From a virus, in the IMG/VR virus record IMGVR_UViG_3300008450_007734, positions 1-23,450 of that record: 23,450 nt of DNA, one strand, 5' to 3'. Below are positions 8,753 through 14,566 of the stretch, in pieces. Position numbers and translations under genes: made by a program. A model generated the notes under the pieces. The model was not told the DNA's origin. It searched no databases and worked only from the letters and a program-made list of their open reading frames with translations. Numbering within the stretch: the stretch's first letter is position 1; the number at the start of each line of letters is the position of its first letter.

Positions 8753-9004
8753 TTAAATAACACGCACGGCGGCCGATGTCGACGGACCCCCCTGCCCGCG
8801 GCTGGCCTTGCCTCGTCGTCGTCGCTTGGTCTTTTCTTCTTCTTCCTCGGCTTCTTCCTCGGCCTCGTCCTCGGCATCATGCGCCACCGCGGACGAATTC
8901 AGCAGGCGAACGGCAAGCGATTTTGCGACGAACGCGCCGACCTCCATCCCGAATCCGATGGCGACGCATTCGACAATGATCACGATCAGGTCCAGCAGGT
9001 CCAT
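8753..9004 (-). CDS. Small membrane protein with Glu-rich then Arg-rich tail
   Basis: An 83-aa protein from ATG 9004, overlapping the stop of the metallophosphoesterase gene and preceded by a strong GGGAGG ribosome binding site five bases upstream. The N-terminus (MDLLDLIVIIVECVAIGFGM, continuing to about residue 28) is one hydrophobic span. After a short linker come about 17 mostly acidic residues (EDEAEEEAEEEEE, about 45-57), then a basic block (KTKRRRRGK) and a Gly/Ser-rich end. I do not recognise the family. Closeness to the lysis genes suggests a membrane-acting accessory protein, for example an antiholin or membrane anchor, but this is a guess from position. Confidence 0.7.
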   Translation of the reverse strand: MDLLDLIVIIVECVAIGFGMEVGAFVAKSLAVRLLNSSAVAHDAEDEAEEEAEEEEEKTKRRRRGKASRGQGGPSTSAAVRVI

Positions 9005-9783
9005 CACGCCCTCCCGTCGTAGCACTTGCCGTCCCGCCAGAAGCGTTGCCCGGTGTAGATGACGACGTCGGCGGTAAAACGCCCAGACTCGCGCTCGACC
9101 CAGAATTCTCCATGCCCCTGCGTCCATCCGGTCGGGCCTTTCAGATAGGGCGCCTCGTCGACGGGGGCGAGGCAAGGAATCCCGAAGCCTCCGCGGACGT
9201 GCTGCGAGCCATCGGCGCCAGCGACGGGCATCGTGTGGATCTGTGCGCGGTGGCAGTGCCCGATAACGAGGGACATCCCGTACCGCAGGAGGTGCTGCTT
9301 CGCGTAGGCGTCGCCCGCGTACACCCCGTGGGTGAATCCAAGATGTCCGATTTTGTGGACCTTGCCGTATGACGTCGACGTGATGCCGAGGTCGACGAGG
9401 CCGAGGGCCGATTGCCACGTCTCGCGCCCGCGCAGCACTGGCGCCCTTTTGGCGACGTACCTGACGTATCGGTGCTCGTGGTTGCCCTCGACGTAGTGGA
9501 TGGGGCGCTGTCCCATCGACGCCCGCAGCCGCGCGAGTTCGTTTTTCACGGCCTCGACCTCGGCAGCGAATTCGGGCGCTGGCTGTCCGTCCTCGTGCAG
9601 CGAGACGGAAAGGAAGTCAGCGAAATCGCCATTGATGACCAGCCGATCGGGCCGCACGTCGTCGAGGCGTGCGAGGAACGCACGCCAGGCGAACGGGTCA
9701 TGGTAGGGGACGTGGACGTCCGAGCACACTAGGATGTGCTCGACGTCCTCGCGCGTCTTGTGCTTCTTCTTTGGCTTGGTCAC
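9004..9783 (-). CDS. Calcineurin-like metallophosphoesterase
   Basis: A 259-aa protein starting at GTG 9783, 13 bases after the C39 peptidase gene and preceded by a GGGGGC stretch. It contains the full metallophosphoesterase signature in order: SDVH (D22, H24), NGDFAD (D53), EGNHEHR (N101, H102), FTHG (H152) and IGHCHR (H176, H178). These residues bind two metal ions and hydrolyse phosphate esters or phosphodiester bonds. The domain spans about residues 15-235, the usual length for stand-alone enzymes. Phage versions are known, with substrates ranging from DNA ends to nucleotides; none can be assigned here. The very basic N-terminus (TKPKKKHKTR) could bind nucleic acid. Its position between the peptidase and tail genes is unusual for a nucleic acid enzyme. 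Catalytic class is certain, biological role is not. Confidence 0.92.
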   Translation of the reverse strand: MTKPKKKHKTREDVEHILVCSDVHVPYHDPFAWRAFLARLDDVRPDRLVINGDFADFLSVSLHEDGQPAPEFAAEVEAVKNELARLRASMGQRPIHYVEGNHEHRYVRYVAKRAPVLRGRETWQSALGLVDLGITSTSYGKVHKIGHLGFTHGVYAGDAYAKQHLLRYGMSLVIGHCHRAQIHTMPVAGADGSQHVRGGFGIPCLAPVDEAPYLKGPTGWTQGHGEFWVERESGRFTADVVIYTGQRFWRDGKCYDGRA

Positions 9784-9796
9784 GTCGCCCCCGTCG

Positions 9797-10336
9797 TCAG
9801 GTAGCGGCTGTCACCGTGCGCACGCTGATGACGCGGTACTGCTTTGGGCGCGTGCCCCAGACGGTGATGCCGCACAGGTTGACCGCGTCTAGCTCGGCCT
9901 CGCGCCCCGTCGCCGGGTCTGCGTAGGTGATTCGCTTGTTGCCGCTGGCGTCATGGCCCTCGCCCAGCAGCAGCACGAAATGGTCGCCGAACACGTCGCC
10001 AGTGTGGTCAACGTGCGCGATGGTCAAGCCGCCCCCGCGGAACGCCTCGCCGATCGCGCCGCGAAGTTGCGAGGCATCGCCCGTGATCTTCTCGCTGACG
10101 ACGAGGCCAGCGAGGCCGCCGAGTTGCGCGGTGATCGCCATGCTGTGCAAAAACGCTTTGCGGTCGATGCCTGCCGAGTTGAGCAGCGGCGGCGGCATCT
10201 CCACGCCGCGCAGCACGCGGGCCGCCTCGCAGAGACAGACCAGCAGGCAGCCCGATCGGCCGATCGTCGACGGGCCAAAGCCCAACGTCGCCTGCGACCA
10301 CCGCTGGTCGGCTTGCTTGTAGCGCGGGGTGCTCAC
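9797..10336 (-). CDS. C39-type cysteine peptidase, possible endolysin
   Basis: I choose GTG 10336 because it forms a GTGA overlap with the stop of the holin-like gene; the frame continues upstream but there it reads as antisense-like Arg-rich sequence. The 179-aa product shows the papain-fold C39-like pattern: YKQADQRWS at the N-terminus, SGCLLVCLCEAARVL with the likely nucleophile C30, GDHFVLLLGEG with the likely H118, and YADPATG with D139. Such proteins cut peptides, and phages use related folds for peptidoglycan bridge cleavage or for protein processing. Three lines favour lysis: two small membrane-protein genes lie directly upstream, all three overlap, and no other lysozyme, amidase or CHAP gene is seen in the window. 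No cell wall-binding domain or signal peptide is visible, so endolysin remains an inference. Confidence 0.75.
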   Translation of the reverse strand: MSTPRYKQADQRWSQATLGFGPSTIGRSGCLLVCLCEAARVLRGVEMPPPLLNSAGIDRKAFLHSMAITAQLGGLAGLVVSEKITGDASQLRGAIGEAFRGGGLTIAHVDHTGDVFGDHFVLLLGEGHDASGNKRITYADPATGREAELDAVNLCGITVWGTRPKQYRVISVRTVTAAT

Positions 10337-10554
10337 TTGCGGCCCGGGACGCGCACCTTCTCGACGGCGCCGACGATCACCAGGGCAGCGTCCGCAATCC
10401 AATCGTTGGACGAGTCGCGGTCCTCTTTCACGCGCTTTGCGATGGCTCGCAGTGCGCCGACGACGATGTCACGCGCGAACAGTGCCAGCAGCACGGCAAC
10501 GATGTTAACGAGCGCGTTGGGCGTGGCGACGTCCTCAATCATCTTCTCGATCAT
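10333..10554 (-). CDS. Holin-like small membrane protein
   Basis: A 73-aa protein from ATG 10554, overlapping the coiled-coil gene (ATGA) and itself overlapping the C39 peptidase gene. Residues about 13-35 form a hydrophobic span (NALVNIVAVLLALFARDIVVG, interrupted by R28-D29) and residues 52-67 (WIADAALVIVGAVEKV) a weaker second one, with charged linker and a basic C-terminus (RVPGRK). Size, membrane character and position before a putative endolysin fit a holin, which would release the enzyme by making holes in the inner membrane. Holins are too diverse for a sequence-only decision, and the charged pair inside the span is atypical. Confidence 0.6.
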   Translation of the reverse strand: MIEKMIEDVATPNALVNIVAVLLALFARDIVVGALRAIAKRVKEDRDSSNDWIADAALVIVGAVEKVRVPGRK

Positions 10555-10787
10555 GGCTTCCCCTTGATGTTCCGGATGGCGTCCTCGAGACGGTCGAACC
10601 GCTTGTCGAGGTCCTCCCGCAAGCGGTCGACAGCGGTGCGCACAGCGTCGAGGGATTCCTTACTTGCCTTGTCGGCCTTCAATTCGGCAGAGACTTCTTC
10701 CAGCCGCTTGATCCTGCTTTGCGTCGTCGCCCACGCGGCGGCAGCGCCAGCGACAGCGGACAGCACAGCGGCGGCGATCTGCTCCAT
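10551..10787 (-). CDS. Membrane-anchored coiled-coil protein, lysis-associated (spanin-like?)
   Basis: I choose ATG 10787 rather than the longer frame to 10868: it follows a GGGGGC stretch at suitable spacing and the protein then begins with a clean hydrophobic anchor (EQIAAAVLSAVAGAAAAWA, residues 2-20). The rest (about 24-75) is charged heptad-like coiled coil (RIKRLEEVSAELK ... LREDLDKRFDRLEDAIRNI). A short N-terminal anchor followed by a periplasm-spanning coiled coil is the design of inner-membrane spanins, although the similar xhlA-type haemolysin/holin accessory proteins have the opposite order. It leads the overlapping lysis cluster, after a 107-bp gap that holds a GTAAGCGC motif and a possible promoter. 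No outer-membrane spanin was recognised. Confidence 0.65.
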   Translation of the reverse strand: MEQIAAAVLSAVAGAAAAWATTQSRIKRLEEVSAELKADKASKESLDAVRTAVDRLREDLDKRFDRLEDAIRNIKGKP

Positions 10788-10810
10788 TTGCGAGCCCCCG
10801 AAACGGTCTG

Positions 10811-10820
10811 CGTAAGCGCC
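10811..10820 (-). promoter_or_regulatory. GCGCTTAC motif upstream of the lysis cluster
   Basis: On the coding strand this reads GGCGCTTACG, 25 bp before ATG 10787. The plus-strand 8-mer GTAAGCGC (10812-10819) occurs only here and before scaffold and portal. A small hairpin (CCTTGG/CCAAGG, 10820-10837) stands directly upstream. Confidence 0.45.
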
Positions 10821-10859
10821 TTGGTGGATGCCAAGGGAGACGCCGCCGAAGCGGGATGC

Positions 10860-10891
10860 GCACAGCATAGCACGCCCGGATGCGCTGTGCA
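10860..10891 (-). promoter_or_regulatory. Candidate promoter with inverted repeat before the lysis cluster
   Basis: On the minus strand TGCACA (10891-10886), a 16-bp spacer and TATGCT (10869-10864) preceded by TGC make a sigma70-like site with an extended -10. The arms GCACAGC and GCTGTGC overlap both boxes as a dyad with a 17-nt loop, so a repressor site or a hairpin is also possible. It lies just after the stop of the repeat protein, in a 107-bp gap. Confidence 0.35.
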
Positions 10892-10894
10892 GCC

Positions 10895-12100
10895 CTATCG
10901 GTAGCGGTTGGCGACCGTCACCAAGAGAGACTTGGTGCGCCGGTATTTCTGCTCGCGCACTACCTCGACGGCGCCATCGCTGACGACGCCACCAAGGACA
11001 ATCGACGCCGTGCCGAGCGTGCGCACGGTGCCCGTCGCTGCGGCCAGTGCATCGGCGAGGGCGATGGTGGCGGCGCCCACCGGGTAGATCGTCTGACCCG
11101 CGCCGAGCGCCACCGTGTCGTCGAGGACGACGGCGCCCGACGCTGCCTCAACCGCGCTGCCGATGCCCTGCGGGATGACGTCCGCCAACGTGGGCGCCCC
11201 GCTGGCGTAGGTGGCGACGATACCCGAGGCGGCGACCGTGACCGACGCCAGCGTGGGCGCGGCGGCGCCCGTGATCTTCTGCCCGCCCGCCGCGGCGATG
11301 GCGACCGTGTCGAGGGTGCGGACCAGCGTGCCGCTGACGACAGGTGTGCCCGCTGCCGAGGACGTGGCATCACCCAGCGTCGCGGCCACGCTGCCGACCA
11401 CGATCGGCGTGCCGACGGCTGCGGCGACGACGTCGGCGAGGACGATCGCGGCGGTGCCCGTGGGGGCTGCGGCGCCCACGTTGCCGTCGGCCGCCACCAC
11501 CACGGATGCCAGGGTGACGGCACCCGAGGACGTGACGCGCGGGCTACCCGTCGCCGATGACGTGACCGTGGCCAGCGTGATCGCCGCGGTGCTGACGATC
11601 CTCGGGCTGCCGGCGGCCGCGCTCGTGACCGTGGCCAGCGTGGGCGCGGCAGTGCCGACGATGCGCGGCGACCCTGCGGCGGCGCTGACCACGGTGGCCA
11701 GCGTGGGGACGCCGCTGCCATTGACCCGTGGCGAGCCAGAAGCCGCCGAGACGACCGTGGCGAGGGTGACCGCCGCGGTGCCCGTGATGGCCGCCAGCGG
11801 CCCGCCTGCGCCCGCTACGGTGACGCTGTCGAGGGTGGGCGAGCCCGAGGATGTGACCTTTGGCGAACCTGCGCCAGCCGATACGACGGTGGCCAGCGTG
11901 GGCGCACCCGAGGACGTGACGACCGGCGAGCCAGAAGCCGCCGAGACGACCGTGGCGAGGGTGATCGCCGCGGTGCCTGTGGCACCGAGCGGATCTTCCA
12001 GCGTGATCGGCGGGTCGGGATCGTGCGCAGTGAGCGTGGGCGCCCACTGCGTCTGCGCCCACGATTGGACGACGAGGCCGTTGCCGGAAATTTTATGCAC
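10895..12100 (-). CDS. Tandem-repeat protein, probable fibre or decoration protein
   Basis: A 401-aa protein from GTG 12100, with an AGGGGG stretch upstream. After a 40-residue head (MHKISGNGLVVQSWAQTQW...) come about 16 copies of a 21-22 residue unit, best described by TAAPTLATVTSAAAGSPRIVG, followed by a basic 25-residue end (REQKYRRTKSLLV). Each unit has two short beta strands (TLATV and SPRIV) separated by a small-residue turn, which suggests a beta-solenoid or repeated beta-sandwich rod. It is almost free of Cys, His and aromatic residues within the repeats. Copies 1-7 are close to identical while 8-16 have drifted. The gene follows capsid accessory genes and precedes lysis genes; a head fibre, head decoration or tail fibre shaft is likely. 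I do not recognise a named family. Confidence 0.8.
   Translation of the reverse strand: MHKISGNGLVVQSWAQTQWAPTLTAHDPDPPITLEDPLGATGTAAITLATVVSAASGSPVVTSSGAPTLATVVSAGAGSPKVTSSGSPTLDSVTVAGAGGPLAAITGTAAVTLATVVSAASGSPRVNGSGVPTLATVVSAAAGSPRIVGTAAPTLATVTSAAAGSPRIVSTAAITLATVTSSATGSPRVTSSGAVTLASVVVAADGNVGAAAPTGTAAIVLADVVAAAVGTPIVVGSVAATLGDATSSAAGTPVVSGTLVRTLDTVAIAAAGGQKITGAAAPTLASVTVAASGIVATYASGAPTLADVIPQGIGSAVEAASGAVVLDDTVALGAGQTIYPVGAATIALADALAAATGTVRTLGTASIVLGGVVSDGAVEVVREQKYRRTKSLLVTVANRYR
10973..11980 (-). repeat. About 16 tandem coding repeats of 63-66 bp
   Basis: Unit boundaries follow the protein repeat. The DNA itself is repetitive: a block of about 45-55 bp starting GCGAGCCAGAAGCC at 11731 recurs almost unchanged at 11926, 195 bp (about three units) away. 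This shows recent unequal duplication. Copies in the 3' half of the gene (left in the window) are much less alike at DNA level. Confidence 0.85.
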
Positions 12101-12123
12101 GGCAGCGACCCCCTATCGTCTAT

Positions 12124-13248
12124 TCAGCCCGACGCCGTGGCGAACATCCCGTTGAACGTGGGCGCGGTCGTCGCCGCGCAGTTGACGTCGAGGAACGAAA
12201 GCGCAGCGTCGTCGAAGATGCGCGTCAGATTGAAAGCCGTGTTGATGCCGTCGACGATCGTGATCATGTTCGCCACGACGCACGGCAGCCACGCGATCGG
12301 GTGCCCGATGAAGAACGCGACCGTTCCCGTCACCGATGCCGAACACTGCATCTGCGTCAACGTGCGAATCCCGTTGTCACCCGTCGCCAGCGGGCAGAAC
12401 CATTGATTGAGCGGGTGATCGAGGCGGTTGACGATGCCGCTCGCGTTGCCCGTCACCGACGGCAGCGTTGCCGCGTTGCCGTTGTGATCGGTGTAGGTGC
12501 AGACGGTCCAGTTGTGCGCCGTAGCTCCGAGCGCCGCTTGAATCTCGATGCCAAGGAAGTTGCCATCGGCGGAATCGGGCTGGTCGTCGGCGGTGTTCTG
12601 GTAGCGCGTCGGCGTGCCGCTAACGGCCTCCGTCGTCGTCGACGACATCGTCTTGTTCACCTCGAAAATGCGATCGTACAGCAGCAGATTTCGCGGCGCG
12701 ACCGATGACATCACGTCGGCGCGGACGAAATGCTGCGTGTCCGGCGAGGTCGGATTGACGAAGAAGAACGCGCCCTGCGTCGCGTCGGTGGGCACGTTGC
12801 CGCCGGGCGCGTTGCTCGCCGCGTTCGCCGCTGCCGGATAGGCGCCGACGCGCCACAGCGAATTGGTTCCGCCAACGACGGCAGTCGTGCCTGCTTTGTT
12901 GAACGTGAAGTCCCTGCGCTTGCCGAAGTTCGACACCTCGTTGATGAGGTCCGACAGCGACGAGAACCCGTGCATCCGATGACGCCCGGCGATCTTGGCG
13001 ACGGCGTGATCGACGCGCTCGACGCAGCGTTCAGCGAGGCCGACGAAGTCGCCGCCATCGATCTTGCCCACGAAGTCGCCGCCGCGGCCGCACCACACGC
13101 CGCCCGCGCCGGGCACGCCGCCGATAAGGATCGGACGCTTCCCGTACCATCCGCGCATCGACGACGAAATGCCCTCGACTTGCTCTTTGCCCAGCCAGCG
13201 TTCCAGCTTGCTTGCGTTCGTGCTGCGGGTCTTGACGATGTTCGCCAT
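12124..13248 (-). CDS. Probable structural protein, unknown family
   Basis: The start is ATG 13248, preceded by GAGGAACCA, a good ribosome binding site; the frame stays open upstream but overlaps the 74-aa gene there. The product is 374 aa, starts ANIVKTRSTNASKLERWLGK, and has no membrane segment. Its N-terminal 130 residues include a Gly-rich region (GGVPGAGGVWCGRGGDFVG) and FSSLSDLINEVSNFGKRRD; the rest is beta-rich with many Thr, Ser, Asn and Ala residues. Position among capsid accessory genes and composition suggest a virion protein present in several copies. I do not recognise the family; the Cys residues (WCG, RCV, VCTY, FCPL, MQCS, CVV, NCA) are unusually many for a virion protein. Confidence 0.7.
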   Translation of the reverse strand: MANIVKTRSTNASKLERWLGKEQVEGISSSMRGWYGKRPILIGGVPGAGGVWCGRGGDFVGKIDGGDFVGLAERCVERVDHAVAKIAGRHRMHGFSSLSDLINEVSNFGKRRDFTFNKAGTTAVVGGTNSLWRVGAYPAAANAASNAPGGNVPTDATQGAFFFVNPTSPDTQHFVRADVMSSVAPRNLLLYDRIFEVNKTMSSTTTEAVSGTPTRYQNTADDQPDSADGNFLGIEIQAALGATAHNWTVCTYTDHNGNAATLPSVTGNASGIVNRLDHPLNQWFCPLATGDNGIRTLTQMQCSASVTGTVAFFIGHPIAWLPCVVANMITIVDGINTAFNLTRIFDDAALSFLDVNCAATTAPTFNGMFATASG

Positions 13249-13255
13249 TGGTTCC

Positions 13256-13480
13256 TCAGGTTCCGCAGACTCGGCCAGCATACGCCCCGACATCGGTTGG
13301 CGGTTCGTCCTCGGTGGATGTGGGCTCGCTCCCGTGACCGGGGCGCCAGAAGCCCACGATGGCCCCGCAGGCGTCGCACGCCCAAAAGACGTGCGTGGCC
13401 CCATCCTCGCCCGCAGGGGCCGCCACAGGCGACCACGCTGCGTGCCCGAGGTTTTGCGACGGATCGACAGCCTGCGACAT
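13256..13480 (-). CDS. Small protein with CxxC motif
   Basis: A 74-aa protein from ATG 13480, which overlaps the stop of the preceding gene (ATGA) and ends seven bases before the 374-aa gene. It contains HVFWACDACGAIVGFWRPGH in the middle: a C-x2-C knuckle followed by Trp and His, with one more Cys near the end (RVCGT). This resembles half of a zinc ribbon, but a full four-ligand set in standard spacing is not present. The remainder is polar and probably flexible (EPTSTEDEPPTD). I cannot name a function; a small structural or nucleic acid-binding protein are both possible. Confidence 0.6.
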   Translation of the reverse strand: MSQAVDPSQNLGHAAWSPVAAPAGEDGATHVFWACDACGAIVGFWRPGHGSEPTSTEDEPPTDVGAYAGRVCGT

Positions 13481-13884
13481 CAATTGTTGCCGTCGGTGAT
13501 CGTGAACGAGGTAATCTCAACAGGCTGGCCCGCCGTGATCGACGTCGTCGTCAGGTTGAGGTCGCTGCCCGACGTGGCGATGTCGCCATCGCAGACGAAC
13601 GCGCCAGTGCTGTCGACGAGATAGAAGAACGCCGCGGTTCCGGTGTTGTTCGCGCTCGCGTCGGTGCGCGGCATCGACGAGAACGTCAAAACGCCGGTCG
13701 TCGACGTGCCGCACGGGTCGGCGAGGGTGATTTCGGCGAGCAGCGAGCCCGAGGGCACGCCACCCTTGGCCGGCTTGCTGCCGCTGTAGATGCGGACCAG
13801 GCCAGCGCCGGCACCGGCGTCGATGGCGGCGCGGATCTGGTCAACGCGGTTGGTGCGGACGCTGTCAGCGATGCGAATAGCCAC
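13480..13884 (-). CDS. Conserved-type small phage structural protein
   Basis: A 134-aa protein from GTG 13884; AGGAG stands about nine bases upstream inside the preceding gene's end. An N-terminal helix with a Gly/Ala hinge (VDQIRAAIDAGAGAGLVRIYSGSKPA) is followed by strands (GSLLAEITLADPCG ... AAFFYLVDSTGAFVCDGDI ... PVEITSFTITDGNN). I recall the DAGAGAG + IYSG/IYTG pattern from uncharacterised phage proteins encoded near capsid or tail genes, probably virion components. It lies in a run of tightly spaced genes after the major capsid protein. Exact role unknown. Confidence 0.75.
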   Translation of the reverse strand: MAIRIADSVRTNRVDQIRAAIDAGAGAGLVRIYSGSKPAKGGVPSGSLLAEITLADPCGTSTTGVLTFSSMPRTDASANNTGTAAFFYLVDSTGAFVCDGDIATSGSDLNLTTTSITAGQPVEITSFTITDGNN

Positions 13885-13887
13885 GGG

Positions 13888-14034
13888 TCACTTCTCCTGC
13901 GAGCGCCGCTCGCGGTTGATCTTTTCGGCGCCCTCGCGGGCAATCTTGTGCGCCTTCTCCGACGACATCGAAGGATTGGACTTCTTCAACTGCTCGGCCG
14001 CCTTCTCGACGGTGGATCGCTTGACGTCAGACAT
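13888..14034 (-). CDS. Small charged helical protein
   Basis: I choose ATG 14034 (48 aa) because GGGAGG stands seven bases upstream and the start overlaps the end of the 157-aa gene; the longer frame back to 14244 is Arg/Ser-rich antisense-like sequence. The protein (SDVKRSTVEKAAEQLKKS ... KAHKIAREGAEKINRERRS) is about half charged residues and predicted to be one or two helices. It is rich in Lys and Arg and may bind nucleic acid or another virion protein. No family recognised. Confidence 0.6.
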   Translation of the reverse strand: MSDVKRSTVEKAAEQLKKSNPSMSSEKAHKIAREGAEKINRERRSQEK

Positions 14035-14500
14035 TCGGGCCTCCCTTCCGCATGGCCGGCGCCGCAGTCTGCGTCGAGATGGTGCGGACCATCTGGGAAA
14101 TGACCTTCGCCACGTCCTGCGACTGCGCCTGCTCGGCCTGCTGTTCAGCATACCGCCGCCGCTCGGACGAGGCAGAGAGGAATTGTGCGCGGGCCTTCTC
14201 CCAAACGGAAAGCAGCCGCTCGGGATGCTCGCGCCGGACGACATCTTGGTCGTAGGCGATGAATTCGTCGCCCATCGGCAGACGCTCGTTATGCGCCAGG
14301 CGCCACTCGCCCACGTCGACGACGAGGAACACCGGAAGGACGTGCTCCTTCCCGTCGACCGTTGCGGTCACGCGCTTTCCCAGTACGCGCGTCAATGCCT
14401 GACGCTGCGATGTGGGCTCGCCCTCGCGGTCGATGCCGCCGTCGACGAAGTCGACGAGGTGGGTGTCCTTGATGCTTTTCAGTCGGATCGTTCGCTTCAT
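14027..14500 (-). CDS. Hypothetical protein in head region
   Basis: A 157-aa soluble protein from ATG 14500 (MKRTIRLKSIKDTHLVDFVDGG). The first 75 residues look beta-rich (RVTATVDGKEHVLPVFLVVDVGEWRLA), the remainder helical and Gln/Glu/Arg-rich (LLSVWEKARAQFLSASSERRRYAEQQAEQAQS). It is the first gene after the terminator that follows the capsid gene and is reduced in expression if that hairpin works. I do not recognise it. The place between capsid and connector genes suggests an assembly or minor virion protein. Confidence 0.65.
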   Translation of the reverse strand: MKRTIRLKSIKDTHLVDFVDGGIDREGEPTSQRQALTRVLGKRVTATVDGKEHVLPVFLVVDVGEWRLAHNERLPMGDEFIAYDQDVVRREHPERLLSVWEKARAQFLSASSERRRYAEQQAEQAQSQDVAKVISQMVRTISTQTAAPAMRKGGPNV

Positions 14501-14526
14501 CGGTCGTGCGCCTCGTAGGAGGGAAA

Positions 14527-14556
14527 GAGGAAGGGGGCCGGGTGGCCCCCTTCCTC
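14527..14556 (-). terminator. Rho-independent terminator after the major capsid gene
   Basis: A perfect 13-bp stem (GAGGAAGGGGGCC / GGCCCCCTTCCTC) with a four-base loop begins 11 bases after the capsid stop. On the minus strand it is followed by TTTCCCTCCT, a weak U-tract. A very stable stem and this position suggest a terminator or attenuator that separates abundant capsid mRNA from the genes downstream; it may also protect the mRNA 3' end. Confidence 0.75.
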
Positions 14557-14566
14557 GTCGTCAATC

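Noticed and set aside
10788-10868. Longer form of the coiled-coil lysis protein
   Set aside because: It would cross the GTAAGCGC motif and lose the N-terminal hydrophobic anchor; ATG 10787 has a suitable GGGGGC upstream.
11211-12155. 314-aa plus-strand repetitive frame
   Set aside because: Mirror image of the tandem-repeat gene; the repeats make several frames open at once. The minus frame has the better start and fits the gene order.
12124-13248. Variable region of a diversity-generating retroelement
   Set aside because: Considered because of a possible exposed C-terminal domain; no template repeat and no reverse transcriptase gene is seen in the window.
13249-13404. N-terminal extension of the 374-aa protein to 13404
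   Set aside because: The extension overlaps the 74-aa gene and is Pro/Arg-rich; ATG 13248 has a good ribosome binding site.
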